This document shows positions 28,780 to 39,384 of a DNA stretch of 64,000 bases, piece after piece. This DNA is from Streptomyces malaysiense. GTDB lineage: Bacteria > Actinomycetota > Actinomycetes > Streptomycetales > Streptomycetaceae. Below the pieces are notes generated by a model. It saw only the letters and a program-made list of their open reading frames with translations, searched no databases and had not been told where the DNA came from. Position numbers and translations under genes: made by a program. Numbering within the stretch: the stretch's first letter is position 1; each line of letters opens with the position of its first letter. The stretch lies in assembly GCF_000980885.2 (NCBI RefSeq), contig NZ_LBDA02000007.1:173791-237790 (forward strand), written 5' to 3'.

Positions 28780-28974
28780 ATGGCTATCTTCAGCAGTCTG
28801 CTGCCCAAGGGTGGCTGCGGCGACGGTCGTGGTCACGGCCGCGGCCACGACAACGACCGCTTCGAGGCCTTCGACCGTCACGACCACGGGAACCGTCACG
28901 GTGACCGCCACGGTCGCGACGGCGGACGCGGTGGCCACGGCCGCGGCGGCCGCGGCGGCCACGGCGGCTACTGA
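28780..28974 (+). CDS. 64-residue Gly/His/Arg/Asp-rich peptide of unknown function
   Basis: A real gene by its signals: ATG six bases after a perfect AGGAGG, in an AT-richer gap. The N-terminus MAIFSSLLPKGGC is leader-like; from residue 14 the chain is 21 Gly, 10 Arg, 8 His and 7 Asp with HGRGH, DRHDHGNRHGDRHGRD and GGHGRGGRGGHGGY blocks, one Cys (13) and a terminal Tyr. The His/Asp density suggests divalent-metal binding. A hairpin and then an ABC exporter gene follow, a layout known for exported peptides, but no modifying enzyme is recognisable unless the flavin genes serve. I know no family name. Confidence 0.7.
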   Translation: MAIFSSLLPKGGCGDGRGHGRGHDNDRFEAFDRHDHGNRHGDRHGRDGGRGGHGRGGRGGHGGY

Positions 28975-28992
28975 CCGACTCCCACAGGCTGA

Positions 28993-29022
28993 GCGGACCG
29001 GGGCCCGGAGGACCCGGTCCGC
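28993..29022 (+). terminator. Hairpin between the Gly/His-rich peptide gene and the ABC exporter
   Basis: Perfect 10-bp inverted repeat GCGGACCGGG/CCCGGTCCGC with a ten-base loop, 18 bases after the peptide stop and 28 before the exporter start. It could be a partial terminator that lets the peptide be made in excess of the exporter. Confidence 0.65.
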
Positions 29023-29049
29023 CCGGCCGCTGCGCGAGGAACGCATCCC

Positions 29050-30894
29050 ATGGCGCAAGTCCTGCGGCGTCTGCTGTCCTGGGGAGACCCGGACGGTCCC
29101 TCCTCCGGCACCCCCGAGGCATCCGGCGACATCGTCGCGGCCGCGCCCGTGGTCTCCCCGCGCGCGGTCTTCCGCCGGTTCTGGCCCTACACCCGCGGCA
29201 ACCGGCGCTGGCTCGCCCCGCTGCTGCTGCTCAGCCTGACCGGACCGGTCATCGACGCCGCGGAGCTGTGGCTGTTCAAGGGCGTCGTGGACCAGGTGCT
29301 GGTTCCCCGGGACCTGCGCCCCTTTCTGTGGCTCGCCCCGGCCTACCTGGGGCTGATGCTGTGCTCCGGCGTCCTCGGCTTCGCCGACGAGATGATGTCC
29401 ACCTGGGTCGGCGAACGCTTCCTGCTCTCCCTGCGCGGCGACGTCTTCCGGCATCTGCAGGGCCTGTCCCTCGGCTTCTTCGAACGCCGCCGGCTCGGCG
29501 ACGTGCTCTCCCGCGTCACAGGGGACGTGGACGCGGTCGAGACCTTCCTGCTGTCCGGCGTGGCGGACGCCCTGTACTACGTGCTCCAACTGGCCGTGTT
29601 CGTCGGCCTGCTGTTCTACCTGAGCTGGGACCTGACCCTGCTCGCACTGGTCATCGTGCCGCTGTTCTGGGGCGCCGCCCGGCACTTCTCGCGGCTGATC
29701 AAGGACGCCTCCCGGGAGCGCAGACGGCGCACCGGCTCGCTCAGCGCGATCGCCGAGGAGGTGCTCGGCAATGTCGCGCTCGTGCAGGCCTACAACCGGC
29801 AGGGCTGGGAGGCGCGCCGGTTCGAGCGGGAGAGCGTGGGCCGGTTCCGGGCGGTGATGGCCTCGACGCGGATCCGGTCCCTGTACGCACCCCTCGTGGA
29901 GATCATCGAGGTGGCGGGCGGACTCGCGGTGCTGGGCCTCGGCACCTGGAAGCTCTCCCAGGGCCAGCTGACGCTGGGCGGGCTGCTGGTCTTCCTCGCC
30001 CTGATCGGCAAGATGTACAGCCCCGTGCACGGTCTGTCCGGGCTCGGCACCACCTTCTACTCCGCCGCCGCCTCGGCCGAGCGGATCATCGAACTGCTGG
30101 ACCAGCGGCCGCAGGTCACCGAGCGCGCCGGCGCCCGCCCCCTCGGCCGGGCGCGCGGGGCGGTGGAGTTCGACCGCGTCTGGTTCCGCTACCCCGGCAC
30201 CACCCCCTGGGCCCTCGCGGACGTGTCGTTCCAGGTGGCGCCGGGCGAGACGCTGGCGCTGGTCGGGGCGAGCGGCGCGGGCAAGTCCACCGCCGCCAGG
30301 CTCCAGCTGCGGTTCTACGACCCCGACCGGGGCGCGGTCCGGCTCGACGGCACCGATCTGCGCGAACTGCGCCTCGCCGATGTGCGCGAGAGCGTCGCGG
30401 TGGTGCTCCAGGAGACCCTGGTCTTCCACGGCACGGTGCGGGAGAACATCGCCTACGGCCGCCCGGAGGCGTCCGAGGCGGAGATCGTCGCGGCGGCGCG
30501 CGCGGCGGACGCGCACGAGTTCGTCGAGCGGCTCCCGGACGGCTACGACACCGTCGTCGGCCAGCACGGCCGGACCCTGTCCGGCGGCCAGTGCCAGCGT
30601 CTCGCGATCGCCCGCGCGATGATCAGGGACGCGCCCGTGCTGCTGCTCGACGAGCCGACCACCGGGCTCGACGCGGGCGCCGGCCGGCGGATCATGGAGC
30701 CGCTGCGCCGGCTGATGGCCGGGCGGACCACCATCGTCATCTCGCACAACCTGCTCACCGTGCGCGACGCCACCCGGATCGTGGTGCTCGACCGGGGCCG
30801 GGTCGTGGAGGACGGCGCGCACGGCGATCTGCTGGTGCGCGACGGGACGTACGCCCGGCTGCACCGGCTGAACACGGGCACCGTGCTGTCGTGA
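29050..30894 (+). CDS. ABC exporter, fused membrane and ATPase domains
   Basis: 614 residues, half-transporter. A Pro/Gly-rich N-terminal extension (1-35) precedes a six-helix type-I exporter domain (about 45-330) and an ATPase (365-605): Walker A GASGAGKS, Q-loop VVLQETLVFHGTVRENIAYG, signature LSGGQCQRLAIARAM, Walker B VLLLDEPTTGLD, H-loop ISHN. No C39 peptidase domain, so it would not cleave a leader itself. It acts as a homodimer; substrate could be lipid, drug or the peptide encoded just upstream. Starts 75 bases after the peptide gene, beyond a hairpin. Confidence 0.9.
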   Translation: MAQVLRRLLSWGDPDGPSSGTPEASGDIVAAAPVVSPRAVFRRFWPYTRGNRRWLAPLLLLSLTGPVIDAAELWLFKGVVDQVLVPRDLRPFLWLAPAYLGLMLCSGVLGFADEMMSTWVGERFLLSLRGDVFRHLQGLSLGFFERRRLGDVLSRVTGDVDAVETFLLSGVADALYYVLQLAVFVGLLFYLSWDLTLLALVIVPLFWGAARHFSRLIKDASRERRRRTGSLSAIAEEVLGNVALVQAYNRQGWEARRFERESVGRFRAVMASTRIRSLYAPLVEIIEVAGGLAVLGLGTWKLSQGQLTLGGLLVFLALIGKMYSPVHGLSGLGTTFYSAAASAERIIELLDQRPQVTERAGARPLGRARGAVEFDRVWFRYPGTTPWALADVSFQVAPGETLALVGASGAGKSTAARLQLRFYDPDRGAVRLDGTDLRELRLADVRESVAVVLQETLVFHGTVRENIAYGRPEASEAEIVAAARAADAHEFVERLPDGYDTVVGQHGRTLSGGQCQRLAIARAMIRDAPVLLLDEPTTGLDAGAGRRIMEPLRRLMAGRTTIVISHNLLTVRDATRIVVLDRGRVVEDGAHGDLLVRDGTYARLHRLNTGTVLS

Positions 30895-30918
30895 CCGTCG
30901 CCGCCCGCGTGGCCGTCC

Positions 30919-31704
30919 TCATGTCTGCTGGGACGGCGCATGCGTGTCCCGGGTCAGCACGTGCCCGGTCTGCAGGTGGGCGCGGGCGAGGACCGTGCCG
31001 TCGGCGGAGGTCAGCCTGGCACCGGAGATCGAGTTCGCGTCTACGGGCGTCTGGGCTCCCCAGTGGCCCTGCCCGTTGCGTACGGTGAAGTCGCCCACGC
31101 GCACGGTCGTACCGTCGGAACGCTCCAGCACGCAGCTGACCCGGCCGCTGTACGCGCTGCCGTGCCCGGCGAGGTCGACGGTCACGAAGATCCAGCCGGG
31201 GCTGCCGGGGTGGGCGTAGACCTCACCGATGGGCGACCCGGCGGTCGAGTCCGCGGTCATGTCGCCGACCAGCATGGGCTCGGACTCCATGGTGCGCGGG
31301 GGCGCGGCGGTGACCGTCTGCACGGCGGTGCCGATGCCCCAGCCGGCGAACCCGGCGACCACCGCGAGGCCGGCCGCGGCCGCCCCGAGCCGGATGCGGG
31401 CCCGGCGCGCGCGCCCGCGCAGGACGGGGAACGCCGGGGCGCGGGTGGCGGTGCGCCCGTCCGCGGCCGCCTGCTGGGCGAGGCTGCGGGCCACCCGGCT
31501 CTCGAAGCCCAGCGGGGGCTCCTGGCAGGGCAGCAGGCCGATCAGCCGGTCGCCGACCAGAGTGAGCTGGCGGACGAACTCCCGGCAGTCCGCGCAGCTG
31601 TCCAGATGGGCGATCGCGTCCGCGCGCTCGCGTCCGGGCAGCACGTCCAGCGCCAGCTCGGCGCCGATATCGCGCAGCTTCTCGCAGTTCGCGTCACTGG
31701 ACAT
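30919..31704 (-). CDS. Zinc-type membrane anti-sigma factor
   Basis: 261 residues. The N-terminal ZAS domain shows Cys7 and H33-x3-C37-x2-C40 (HLDSCADC), which binds the sigma factor. One membrane helix follows (about 105-130, GAAAAGLAVVAGFAGWGIGTAV), and the outer part resembles RskA C-terminal domains (GSPGWIFVTVDLAGHG, VRVGDFTVRNGQGHWG). Release of the sigma factor would follow proteolysis or thiol change. The ATG overlaps the sigma gene by 11 bases. Confidence 0.9.
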   Translation of the reverse strand: MSSDANCEKLRDIGAELALDVLPGRERADAIAHLDSCADCREFVRQLTLVGDRLIGLLPCQEPPLGFESRVARSLAQQAAADGRTATRAPAFPVLRGRARRARIRLGAAAAGLAVVAGFAGWGIGTAVQTVTAAPPRTMESEPMLVGDMTADSTAGSPIGEVYAHPGSPGWIFVTVDLAGHGSAYSGRVSCVLERSDGTTVRVGDFTVRNGQGHWGAQTPVDANSISGARLTSADGTVLARAHLQTGHVLTRDTHAPSQQT

Positions 31705-32281
31705 GACCGCCTCGATCCGGAGCCGACAGTGTGGTGCGCAGTTTGCCCATCGCCGCTCTGATGCGGGTCTTGGCGGTGCCCAGCGGGATCTGTTCCGCGT
31801 CGGCGACCTGCTGGGCGGTCATTCCGTAGATGCCGGCCATCATCAGGGCCCGTGCCTGTTCGCGGGGCAGCCGGGAGACGGCGGCCCGCAGCCGGGCGGA
31901 GGCCTCGTCGGCCAGCGCCCAGCGCTCGGGGGTCTCGGTGACGGTGCCGAGGAGGGCGTCGAGGTCCTCGGGGGCCACCGGCTCGGTGCGCCGGGCGCGT
32001 ACGGCGTCGATGGCCAGGTTGTGCGCGATGGTGGTCAGCCAGGTGGTGACCGATCCACGGCGCGAGTCGTAGATCTGCGCGTGCCGCCACGCGCGTTCGA
32101 ACGTCTGCTGGGCGACGTCCTCGGCGAGCTGACGGTCCCGGGTGACGGCCATGGCGACACCGAAGACCCGGTGCTGGAAACGTCGTACGAAGACGACGGC
32201 CAGCTCCTGGTCTCCGGTGGCCAGCCCGGACAGCAGAGCCTCGTCCGGGAGGCGCCCCACTGGGAACCGCAAACCCGACAC
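31694..32281 (-). CDS. ECF sigma factor, SigK/SigL-like
   Basis: 195 residues. Region 2 (about 28-95) contains FVRRFQHRVFGVAMAVTRD and the -10 contact stretch DVAQQTFERAWRHA; region 4 (about 130-185) ends in IPLGTAKTRIRAAMGKLRTTL. It pairs with the overlapping anti-sigma gene, like ECF sigmas with RskA-type partners. GTG at 32281 is assumed; AGAGG is very close to it, and GTG codons a few residues on are possible. TATAAA lies just upstream. Targets unknown; the neighbouring redox genes are candidates. Confidence 0.9.
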   Translation of the reverse strand: MSGLRFPVGRLPDEALLSGLATGDQELAVVFVRRFQHRVFGVAMAVTRDRQLAEDVAQQTFERAWRHAQIYDSRRGSVTTWLTTIAHNLAIDAVRARRTEPVAPEDLDALLGTVTETPERWALADEASARLRAAVSRLPREQARALMMAGIYGMTAQQVADAEQIPLGTAKTRIRAAMGKLRTTLSAPDRGGHVQ

Positions 32282-32423
32282 ACCTCTTTATACGGCCGAC
32301 GGCCCCCGGGGGATTGGCCGCCGGGGCGCTGCCGTCCCGGGCGCCCCCGGTCCGCCGTCGCGGAGGATGACCTGCCCATTGTCCGCCGCGGGGCGGCGAC
32401 CCGCATGCCGGTCGGCGCGCGGC

Positions 32424-32969
32424 TCAGTGGCCGTTCTGCGCGAGCTTGAGCAGATGGTCCGCGAGGGCCTGGCCACCGGTCGGCTCGCGGCTGATCAGCA
32501 GCAGCGTGTCGTCGCCCGCGATGGTGCCGAGGATGTCGTGGAGTTCGGCCTGGTCGATGGCCGAGGCGAGGAACTGGGCGGCCCCGGGCGGGGTGCGCAG
32601 CACGACCAGGTTGGCCGAGGCCTCCGCGGAGATCAGCAGCTCCTGGGACAGGCGCCGCATCCGCTCCTCCTTGGCGGACTCGCCGAGCGGGGCGCGCGGG
32701 GTGCGGAAGCCGCCCTCGCTGGGCACGGCGTAGATGAGGTCGCCGTCGTTGTTGCGGATCTTGACCGCGTTCAGCTCGTCGAGGTCCCGGCTCAGCGTCG
32801 CCTGGGTGACGGTGAGCCCGTCGTCGGCGAGCAGCTTGGCCAGCTGGCTCTGCGAGCGCACCGGCTCCCGGTTGAGGATGTCCACGATCCGGCGGTGCCG
32901 CGCGGTGCGCGTCTGCGGCACGGCGGGCCCGGCACCTGTCTGCTGCTCCTGCTCCTGCGCCTGGCTCAT
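32424..32969 (-). CDS. argR: Arginine repressor
   Basis: 181 residues with a Gln-rich N-terminal extension of about 22. The winged HTH ([43 protein letters not shown]) and the arginine-binding hexamerisation domain ending [22 protein letters not shown] are typical. It binds ARG boxes when arginine is abundant. Last gene of argCJBDR, seven bases after argD, so the operon's own product limits it. Confidence 0.96.
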   Translation of the reverse strand: MSQAQEQEQQTGAGPAVPQTRTARHRRIVDILNREPVRSQSQLAKLLADDGLTVTQATLSRDLDELNAVKIRNNDGDLIYAVPSEGGFRTPRAPLGESAKEERMRRLSQELLISAEASANLVVLRTPPGAAQFLASAIDQAELHDILGTIAGDDTLLLISREPTGGQALADHLLKLAQNGH

Positions 32970-32976
32970 CGTCGTC

Positions 32977-34185
32977 TCATTCTCCGGATCGTCCGTCCCC
33001 GCTGGCGTCGAGGATGCCGGGCAGCGCCTGGAGCAAGGCGCCCGCCTCGTCGTCGCGCAGGTTCAGCGGGGGCATGAGCCGTACGACGTCGGGGGCGGGG
33101 GCGTTCACCAGGAACCCGGCCTCCTGGGCCGCCTGCTGCACCTGGTGCGCGCGCGGCCCGGTGAGCACGATACCCAGGAGCAGGCCCGCGCCCCGGACAT
33201 GGTCGACCAGCGGGTGGCCCAGGGCCTCGATGCCCGCGCGCAGCCGCTCGCCCTGCCGCTTCACGTTCTCCAGCAGTCCCTCGTCCTCGATGGCGCCGAT
33301 GACGGCGAGGCCCGCGGCGCAGGCGACCGGGTTGCCACCGAAGGTCGTACCGTGCTGGCCGGGCCGGAGCAGTTCGGCGGCGCGGCCGAAGGCGACGGTG
33401 GCGCCGAGCGGCAGTCCGCCGCCGAGTTGCTTGGCGAGGGTGACCACGTCGGGCAGCACGCCCTCATGGGCCTGGTAGGCGAACCAGGTGCCGGTGCGGC
33501 CGACGCCGGTCTGCACCTCGTCCAGGACCAGCAGTGCGCCGGTGGCGGCGGTGATGGCACGAGCGGCCTTGAGATAGCCGGCCGGGGGCACGACGACGCC
33601 GTTCTCGCCCTGGATCGGCTCGACGATCACCAGGGCGGTCTGCTCGGTGACGGCCGCGGCCAGGGCCTGGGCGTCGCCGTAGGGGACGTGGGTGACATCG
33701 CCGGGCAGCGGCCGGAAGGGGTCCTGCTTGGCGGGCTGCCCGGTGAGCGCGAGGGCGCCCATCGTACGGCCGTGGAATCCGCCCTCGGTGGCGACGACAT
33801 GGGTGCGCCCGGTGAGCCGCCCGATCTTGAAGGCGGCCTCGTTGGCCTCGGCGCCGGAGTTGCAGAAGAACACCCGGCCCTCGCGGCCGAAGAGCTGGAG
33901 CAGCCGTTCGGCGAGCGCGACGGGCGGCTCGGCCATGAACAGGTTGGAGACATGGCCCAGGGAGGCGATCTGCCTGCTGACGGCGTCCACGACCGCCGGG
34001 TGGGCGTGGCCGAGCGCGTTGGTGGCGATGCCGCCGACGAAGTCGGTGTACGCGCGGCCCTCGGCGTCCCACACGGTGGCGCCCGCGCCGCGCACCAACG
34101 GCAGGCGGGGGGTGCCGTAGTTGTTCATGAGCGCGCCCTGCCAGCGCTGGGCCAGGTCCTGGTTGCCGCTCTGGTGCCCCGTCAC
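32977..34185 (-). CDS. argD: Acetylornithine aminotransferase
   Basis: 402 residues, class-III PLP aminotransferase. [25 protein letters not shown] and the PLP lysine in [13 protein letters not shown] are visible. It converts N-acetylglutamate semialdehyde to N-acetylornithine with glutamate. GTG start overlaps the argB stop (GTGA). Confidence 0.96.
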   Translation of the reverse strand: MTGHQSGNQDLAQRWQGALMNNYGTPRLPLVRGAGATVWDAEGRAYTDFVGGIATNALGHAHPAVVDAVSRQIASLGHVSNLFMAEPPVALAERLLQLFGREGRVFFCNSGAEANEAAFKIGRLTGRTHVVATEGGFHGRTMGALALTGQPAKQDPFRPLPGDVTHVPYGDAQALAAAVTEQTALVIVEPIQGENGVVVPPAGYLKAARAITAATGALLVLDEVQTGVGRTGTWFAYQAHEGVLPDVVTLAKQLGGGLPLGATVAFGRAAELLRPGQHGTTFGGNPVACAAGLAVIGAIEDEGLLENVKRQGERLRAGIEALGHPLVDHVRGAGLLLGIVLTGPRAHQVQQAAQEAGFLVNAPAPDVVRLMPPLNLRDDEAGALLQALPGILDASGDGRSGE

Positions 34186-35086
34186 TGTGCGTCCCCTTCG
34201 GGCTCGTCGGGCACGACCATGGTGCCGATGCCCTCGTCGGTGAAGATCTCCAGCAGGATGGAGTGCTGCACCCGGCCGTCGATGACGCGGGCGGTGTGCA
34301 CGCCGCCGCGCACCGCGTGCAGGCAGCCCTGCATCTTGGGCACCATGCCGGAGCTCAACTCCGGGAGCAGCTTCTCCAGTTGGGTCGCGGTGAGGCGGCT
34401 GATCACCTCGTCGGAGTGCGGCCAGTCCTCGTAGAGGCCCTCGACATCGGTGAGGACCATGAGAGTTTCGGCGCCAAGGGCCGCAGCGAGTGCCGCAGCC
34501 GCCGTATCAGCATTGACGTTGTAGACATGACCGTCGTCCTGACTGCGGGCGATGGAGGAGACGACCGGGATGCGGCCGTCGGCGAGCAGGGCCTCGATGG
34601 CGCCGGTGTCGATCGCGGTGATCTCGCCGACCCGCCCGATGTCGACCGGCTCCCCGTCGATCCGGGGCAGGTGCTTGGTGGCGGTGATGGTGTGCGCGTC
34701 CTCGCCGGTGAGACCGACGGCGAGCGGGCCGTGCTGGTTGAGCAGGCCGACCAGCTCGCGCTGCACCTGTCCGGCGAGCACCATCCGTACGACGTCCATG
34801 GCGTCCGCGGTGGTGACCCGCAGGCCCGCCTTGAACTCGCTCACGATGCCGTGCCGGTCGAGGGCGGCGCTGATCTGGGGGCCGCCGCCGTGCACCACGA
34901 CCGGCCTGAGTCCGGCGTGCCGCAGGAAGACGACGTCCTGGGCGAAGGCGGCCTTCAGTTCCTCGTCCACCATGGCGTTGCCGCCGAACTTGATGACGAC
35001 GATCTTTCCGTGGTGCCGGGTCAGCCAGGGCAGCGCCTCGATGAGGGTCTGCGCCTTGGGCAGGGCCGTGTGCTTACGGGTCGTGG

Positions 35087-35090
<4 letters not shown>
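34182..35090 (-). CDS. argB: Acetylglutamate kinase
   Basis: 302 residues, amino-acid kinase fold. [15 protein letters not shown] is the ATP/phosphate loop, [11 protein letters not shown] the N-acetylglutamate loop, and [17 protein letters not shown] the distal nucleotide site. The N-terminal helix before the kinase core is characteristic of the arginine-inhibited hexameric form. It phosphorylates N-acetylglutamate. ATG at 35088-35090 overlaps the argJ stop. Confidence 0.96.
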
Positions 35091-37326
<2,236 letters not shown>

Positions 37327-37486
37327 GGAGAGCGAGGGCGCCCGGAGCGGCCCCCGCTCCGGGCCGGGCCGAGGGCCGCTCCGGGTCCGTGACAGAACGC
37401 GGACAGCGCGGAGAACCGCCTGTAGCTGGCTGCGGGATACAAATATCTCCGACCACGCGCATTGCGCCGTTTCTGGGGGAAACACC

Positions 37487-38167
37487 GTGAAGACCGCTCG
37501 TATCACCGCACTCGCCGCCGTCGGTATCGCCGCCACCCTCTCGCTCACCGCCTGCGGCAACGACTCCGGGAAGGGCACGTCCTCCAAGGGCTCCTCGTCC
37601 TCGGCCCCCTCCGCGCCCACGGACTCCTCCCCGGCCGCGTCCTCGACTTCCCCGCCCTCCGGCGACGGCTCGCAGGCGCAGGGCGGCTCGGGGGCCGGTC
37701 GGCCGGCGTCGTCCTCCGGCTCCGGCGGCAAGTCCGGCGGCGGGACGGCGACCGGAGGCAAGATCACGTTCTGCAGGACGGCGGACCTGGCCATCGACGC
37801 CACGAACGCCGCGCCCGACAAGACCTCCGGCAGGATCGACATCACCATGGTCAACCGGGGTTCCGCCACCTGCTCGGCGACGGGCTTCCCGGGCGTCGAC
37901 ATCAAGGACGCCGACCACACCTCCAGCCCCATCGAGCGGGGCCACGCCCAGCCGCGGGTCACCGTCCTGAAGCCCGGCGACGCGGCCGTCTTCGACCTCG
38001 CCTACGACATCGACAGCAGCGGCAAGAGCCTCACGTCCCCGACCGGCATCCTGGTGACGCCCCCGAACGAGACCCACACGGTGAGCCTGAAGTGGCCCGC
38101 GGGCGCGGGGGCGGTCAAGGGCGCCTACACCGACGTCCAGGTCTACCCGACGCACACGACCGAGTAG
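37487..38167 (+). CDS. DUF4232 lipoprotein
   Basis: 226 residues. Lipoprotein signal with LTAC lipobox (Cys23), a Ser/Gly/Pro-rich linker (about 30-90), and a DUF4232 domain with two conserved Cys (TFCRTADL and SATCSATGFPGV) likely forming a disulfide. The beta-sandwich-like domain is frequent in secreted actinobacterial proteins of unknown function. GTG at 37487 follows GGGGGA. Followed by a strong terminator. Confidence 0.85.
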   Translation: MKTARITALAAVGIAATLSLTACGNDSGKGTSSKGSSSSAPSAPTDSSPAASSTSPPSGDGSQAQGGSGAGRPASSSGSGGKSGGGTATGGKITFCRTADLAIDATNAAPDKTSGRIDITMVNRGSATCSATGFPGVDIKDADHTSSPIERGHAQPRVTVLKPGDAAVFDLAYDIDSSGKSLTSPTGILVTPPNETHTVSLKWPAGAGAVKGAYTDVQVYPTHTTE

Positions 38168-38182
38168 GAGTGGCGGCCGGCC

Positions 38183-38216
38183 GCCCCGTCCGACGCCGGA
38201 CGCCGTCGGACGGGGC
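38183..38216 (+). terminator. Terminator after the DUF4232 lipoprotein
   Basis: Perfect 13-bp inverted repeat GCCCCGTCCGACG/CGTCGGACGGGGC with an eight-base loop, 16 bases past the stop codon. Confidence 0.7.
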
Positions 38217-38233
38217 CGCATAGGATCGCCGGC

Positions 38234-38974
38234 ATGGCACTGCGACCCGTCCAGGTGAACATCAAGGCCCTCGACCCCCGGGCCGTGGGCGGGTTCTGGG
38301 CCGCGGCGCTCGGGTGGCGGGCGTACCACCCGGGCGTGACCACCTATGTCGGGCCCGGCGGCGGTCTCCTCTGGCCGGACCCGGTACTCCTCGGCATCGA
38401 CGTCGTGCCCGTCCCGGAAGCCAAGCCGGGGGTGAAGAACCGTACGCACCTCGATCTCGCCACCACCTCCCCGGACCACCAGTCGGAGCTGGTCGCACGT
38501 CTGACGGAACTCGGCGCGACGCCCGTCGACGTGGGGCAGGGCGATGTCCCCTGGCGGTGCCTCGCCGACCCGGAGGGCAATGAGTTCTGCGTGCTGGAGC
38601 CCCGCGAGGTCTACCGGGACACCGGGCCGATCGCCGCGGTGGTGGTCGACTGCGCGGATCCGCGCGCCATGGCCCGGTTCTGGGGCGCGGCGACGGACTG
38701 GACGGCGCGCGAGGTGACCGACGGCCTCGCGGTGCTCCGCTCCCCCGAGGACACCGGCCCCTACCTCGAATTCCTCCGCACGCCCGACGGGAGGACCGCG
38801 CCGGACCGCGTCCACCTCGACCTGCTCCCCCGCCCCGGTGACGAGAAGGAGGCGGAGGTGGCCCGGCTGCAGTCCCTCGGCGCCACCGGTCTCGACCTCG
38901 GCCAGGGCGACGTCCCGTGGACCTGTCTGACGGACCCGGAGGGCCACGAGTTCTGCGTGCTCGCCCCGTCCTGA
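38234..38974 (+). CDS. Two-domain VOC (glyoxalase-like) protein
   Basis: 246 residues made of an internal duplication: each half ends in nearly the same block, GQGDVPWRCLADPEGNEFCVL near 100-122 and GQGDVPWTCLTDPEGHEFCVL near 223-243. Metal ligands His/Glu (RTHLDLA and EFCVLEP; RVHLDLL and EFCVLAP) are present in both. Likely a dioxygenase, isomerase or antibiotic-binding VOC member; the substrate cannot be inferred. The ATG has no strong ribosome site. Confidence 0.85.
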   Translation: MALRPVQVNIKALDPRAVGGFWAAALGWRAYHPGVTTYVGPGGGLLWPDPVLLGIDVVPVPEAKPGVKNRTHLDLATTSPDHQSELVARLTELGATPVDVGQGDVPWRCLADPEGNEFCVLEPREVYRDTGPIAAVVVDCADPRAMARFWGAATDWTAREVTDGLAVLRSPEDTGPYLEFLRTPDGRTAPDRVHLDLLPRPGDEKEAEVARLQSLGATGLDLGQGDVPWTCLTDPEGHEFCVLAPS

Positions 38975-38997
38975 CCCGCGTCTTCGTCCACCCGCGG

Positions 38998-39384
38998 TCA
39001 GTCCGCCGCCCGCGGGGACGCCCCCGGCAGCATGATCCAGCGGGACACCACGAAGGTGATCGGGATCGCCGCCGCCGAGGCGAGCAGCGGGGCGAGGCGG
39101 CTGCCGGCGCGCAGGACGTCCACGATCACGTACACGCCCACCGTGGTGATCACGAAATTCGCGGCGTTGGTCAGCGGGAACAGCAGGAATTTCCGCCACG
39201 TCGGACGGATTCGGTAGGTGAACCGCGCGTTGAGGAAAAAGGAACCGACCATGCTCAGCGCGAATGCCAGAACATGCGCCGCGAGATAGGGCAGCCAGGT
39301 GAGGAAGAGCAGGTAGAGGCCGTAGTAGACGGCCGTGTTGAGCACGCCGACCACGGCGAAGGTGATGATCTGTCGCGCTATCAA
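38998..39384 (-). CDS. GtrA-family polyprenyl-phosphate-sugar flippase
   Basis: 128 residues with four membrane helices (about 5-25, 35-55, 70-92, 100-120) and the GtrA signatures FAVVGVLNTAVYY and NFVITTVGVYVI. Family members flip polyprenyl-phosphate sugars to the outer membrane face. The TTG at 39384 overlaps the stop of the glycosyltransferase gene (TTGA) and GAAGGA precedes it, so coupling is likely. Confidence 0.88.
   Translation of the reverse strand: MIARQIITFAVVGVLNTAVYYGLYLLFLTWLPYLAAHVLAFALSMVGSFFLNARFTYRIRPTWRKFLLFPLTNAANFVITTVGVYVIVDVLRAGSRLAPLLASAAAIPITFVVSRWIMLPGASPRAAD

Noticed and set aside
29050..30894. Peptidase-containing lantibiotic-type exporter
   Set aside because: The N-terminal extension is only about 35 Pro/Gly-rich residues, with no C39 Cys-His protease motifs.
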